DNA from: Gammaproteobacteria bacterium UBA6968
Lineage (GTDB): Bacteria > Pseudomonadota > Gammaproteobacteria > Pseudomonadales > Azotimanducaceae
Reading direction: 5' to 3'
DNA: 5,299 nt
NCBI GenBank assembly: GCA_002450255.1
Contig: DJYW01000142.1
Span: forward strand, 1 to 5,299
Positions 5,281 to 5,299 of this stretch are shown here, in pieces. Made by a program: the position numbers and the translations under genes. Every line of letters begins with the position of its first letter. The stretch's first letter is position 1. Below the pieces are notes generated by a model. That model was not told the origin of the DNA. It did no database searches and worked only from the letters and a program-made list of their open reading frames with translations.

Positions 5281-5299
5281 GACTTATTCGACTTATTCG
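5281..5299. repeat. Short tandem repeat GACTTATTC at the window edge
   Basis: GACTTATTC occurs twice in a row (5281-5289 and 5290-5298), cut by the window end, so more copies may follow. A related GATTTATTCG lies at 5242-5251. It is upstream of the first pilin gene, in what would be its promoter region, but no link to regulation is shown. Confidence 0.45.

Overview
The window looks like a piece of a gammaproteobacterial chromosome. This is inferred from type IV pilin genes with the GFTLIEL-type processing motif and an exported CIA30-domain protein. Every gene I am confident of is read from the minus strand. Three parts can be separated. The left part (1-1777) is a compact RNA-guided-nuclease locus. 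The middle part (1778-3224) is mostly non-coding, with one convincing small gene and one possible membrane peptide. The right part (3225-5130) is a row of two type IV pilin-like genes followed by a secreted CIA30-domain gene.

The left part is the most interesting. A 485-residue protein of the TnpB/Cas12 family (320-1777, minus) keeps all three RuvC acidic residues (D265, E348, D439) and a four-cysteine zinc ribbon. Its 3' end faces a 230-base spacer region, and beyond that lie two copies of a 25-base direct repeat with a 66-base period, cut off by the left window edge. This fits the last repeats of a CRISPR array. The region between array and gene contains two segments complementary to the repeat, in the antiparallel order that one pairing RNA would need. 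It also holds a long interrupted hairpin and, just before the nuclease stop codon, a hairpin followed by five T that reads as a plus-strand terminator. I interpret this as a tracrRNA-like gene. Together the parts suggest a small type V CRISPR system (single effector, tracrRNA, array) with no adaptation genes in view. The array and tracrRNA appear to run towards the effector gene. This is inference from sequence and needs RNA data and homology searches.

In the middle, a 70-codon gene (2214-2426, minus) has a strong ribosome binding site but no family I recognise. A 25-codon hydrophobic peptide (2033-2110, plus) lies divergent to the nuclease and is only a candidate. The 2427-3224 stretch has no credible gene but carries several short inverted repeats, including two neighbouring hairpins with the same ATTTAGC loop segment.

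On the right, the first pilin resembles a major pilin and the second a PilE-like minor pilin. Both seem to have unusually long pre-cleavage leaders. The CIA30-domain protein after them has a signal peptide and could be co-expressed.
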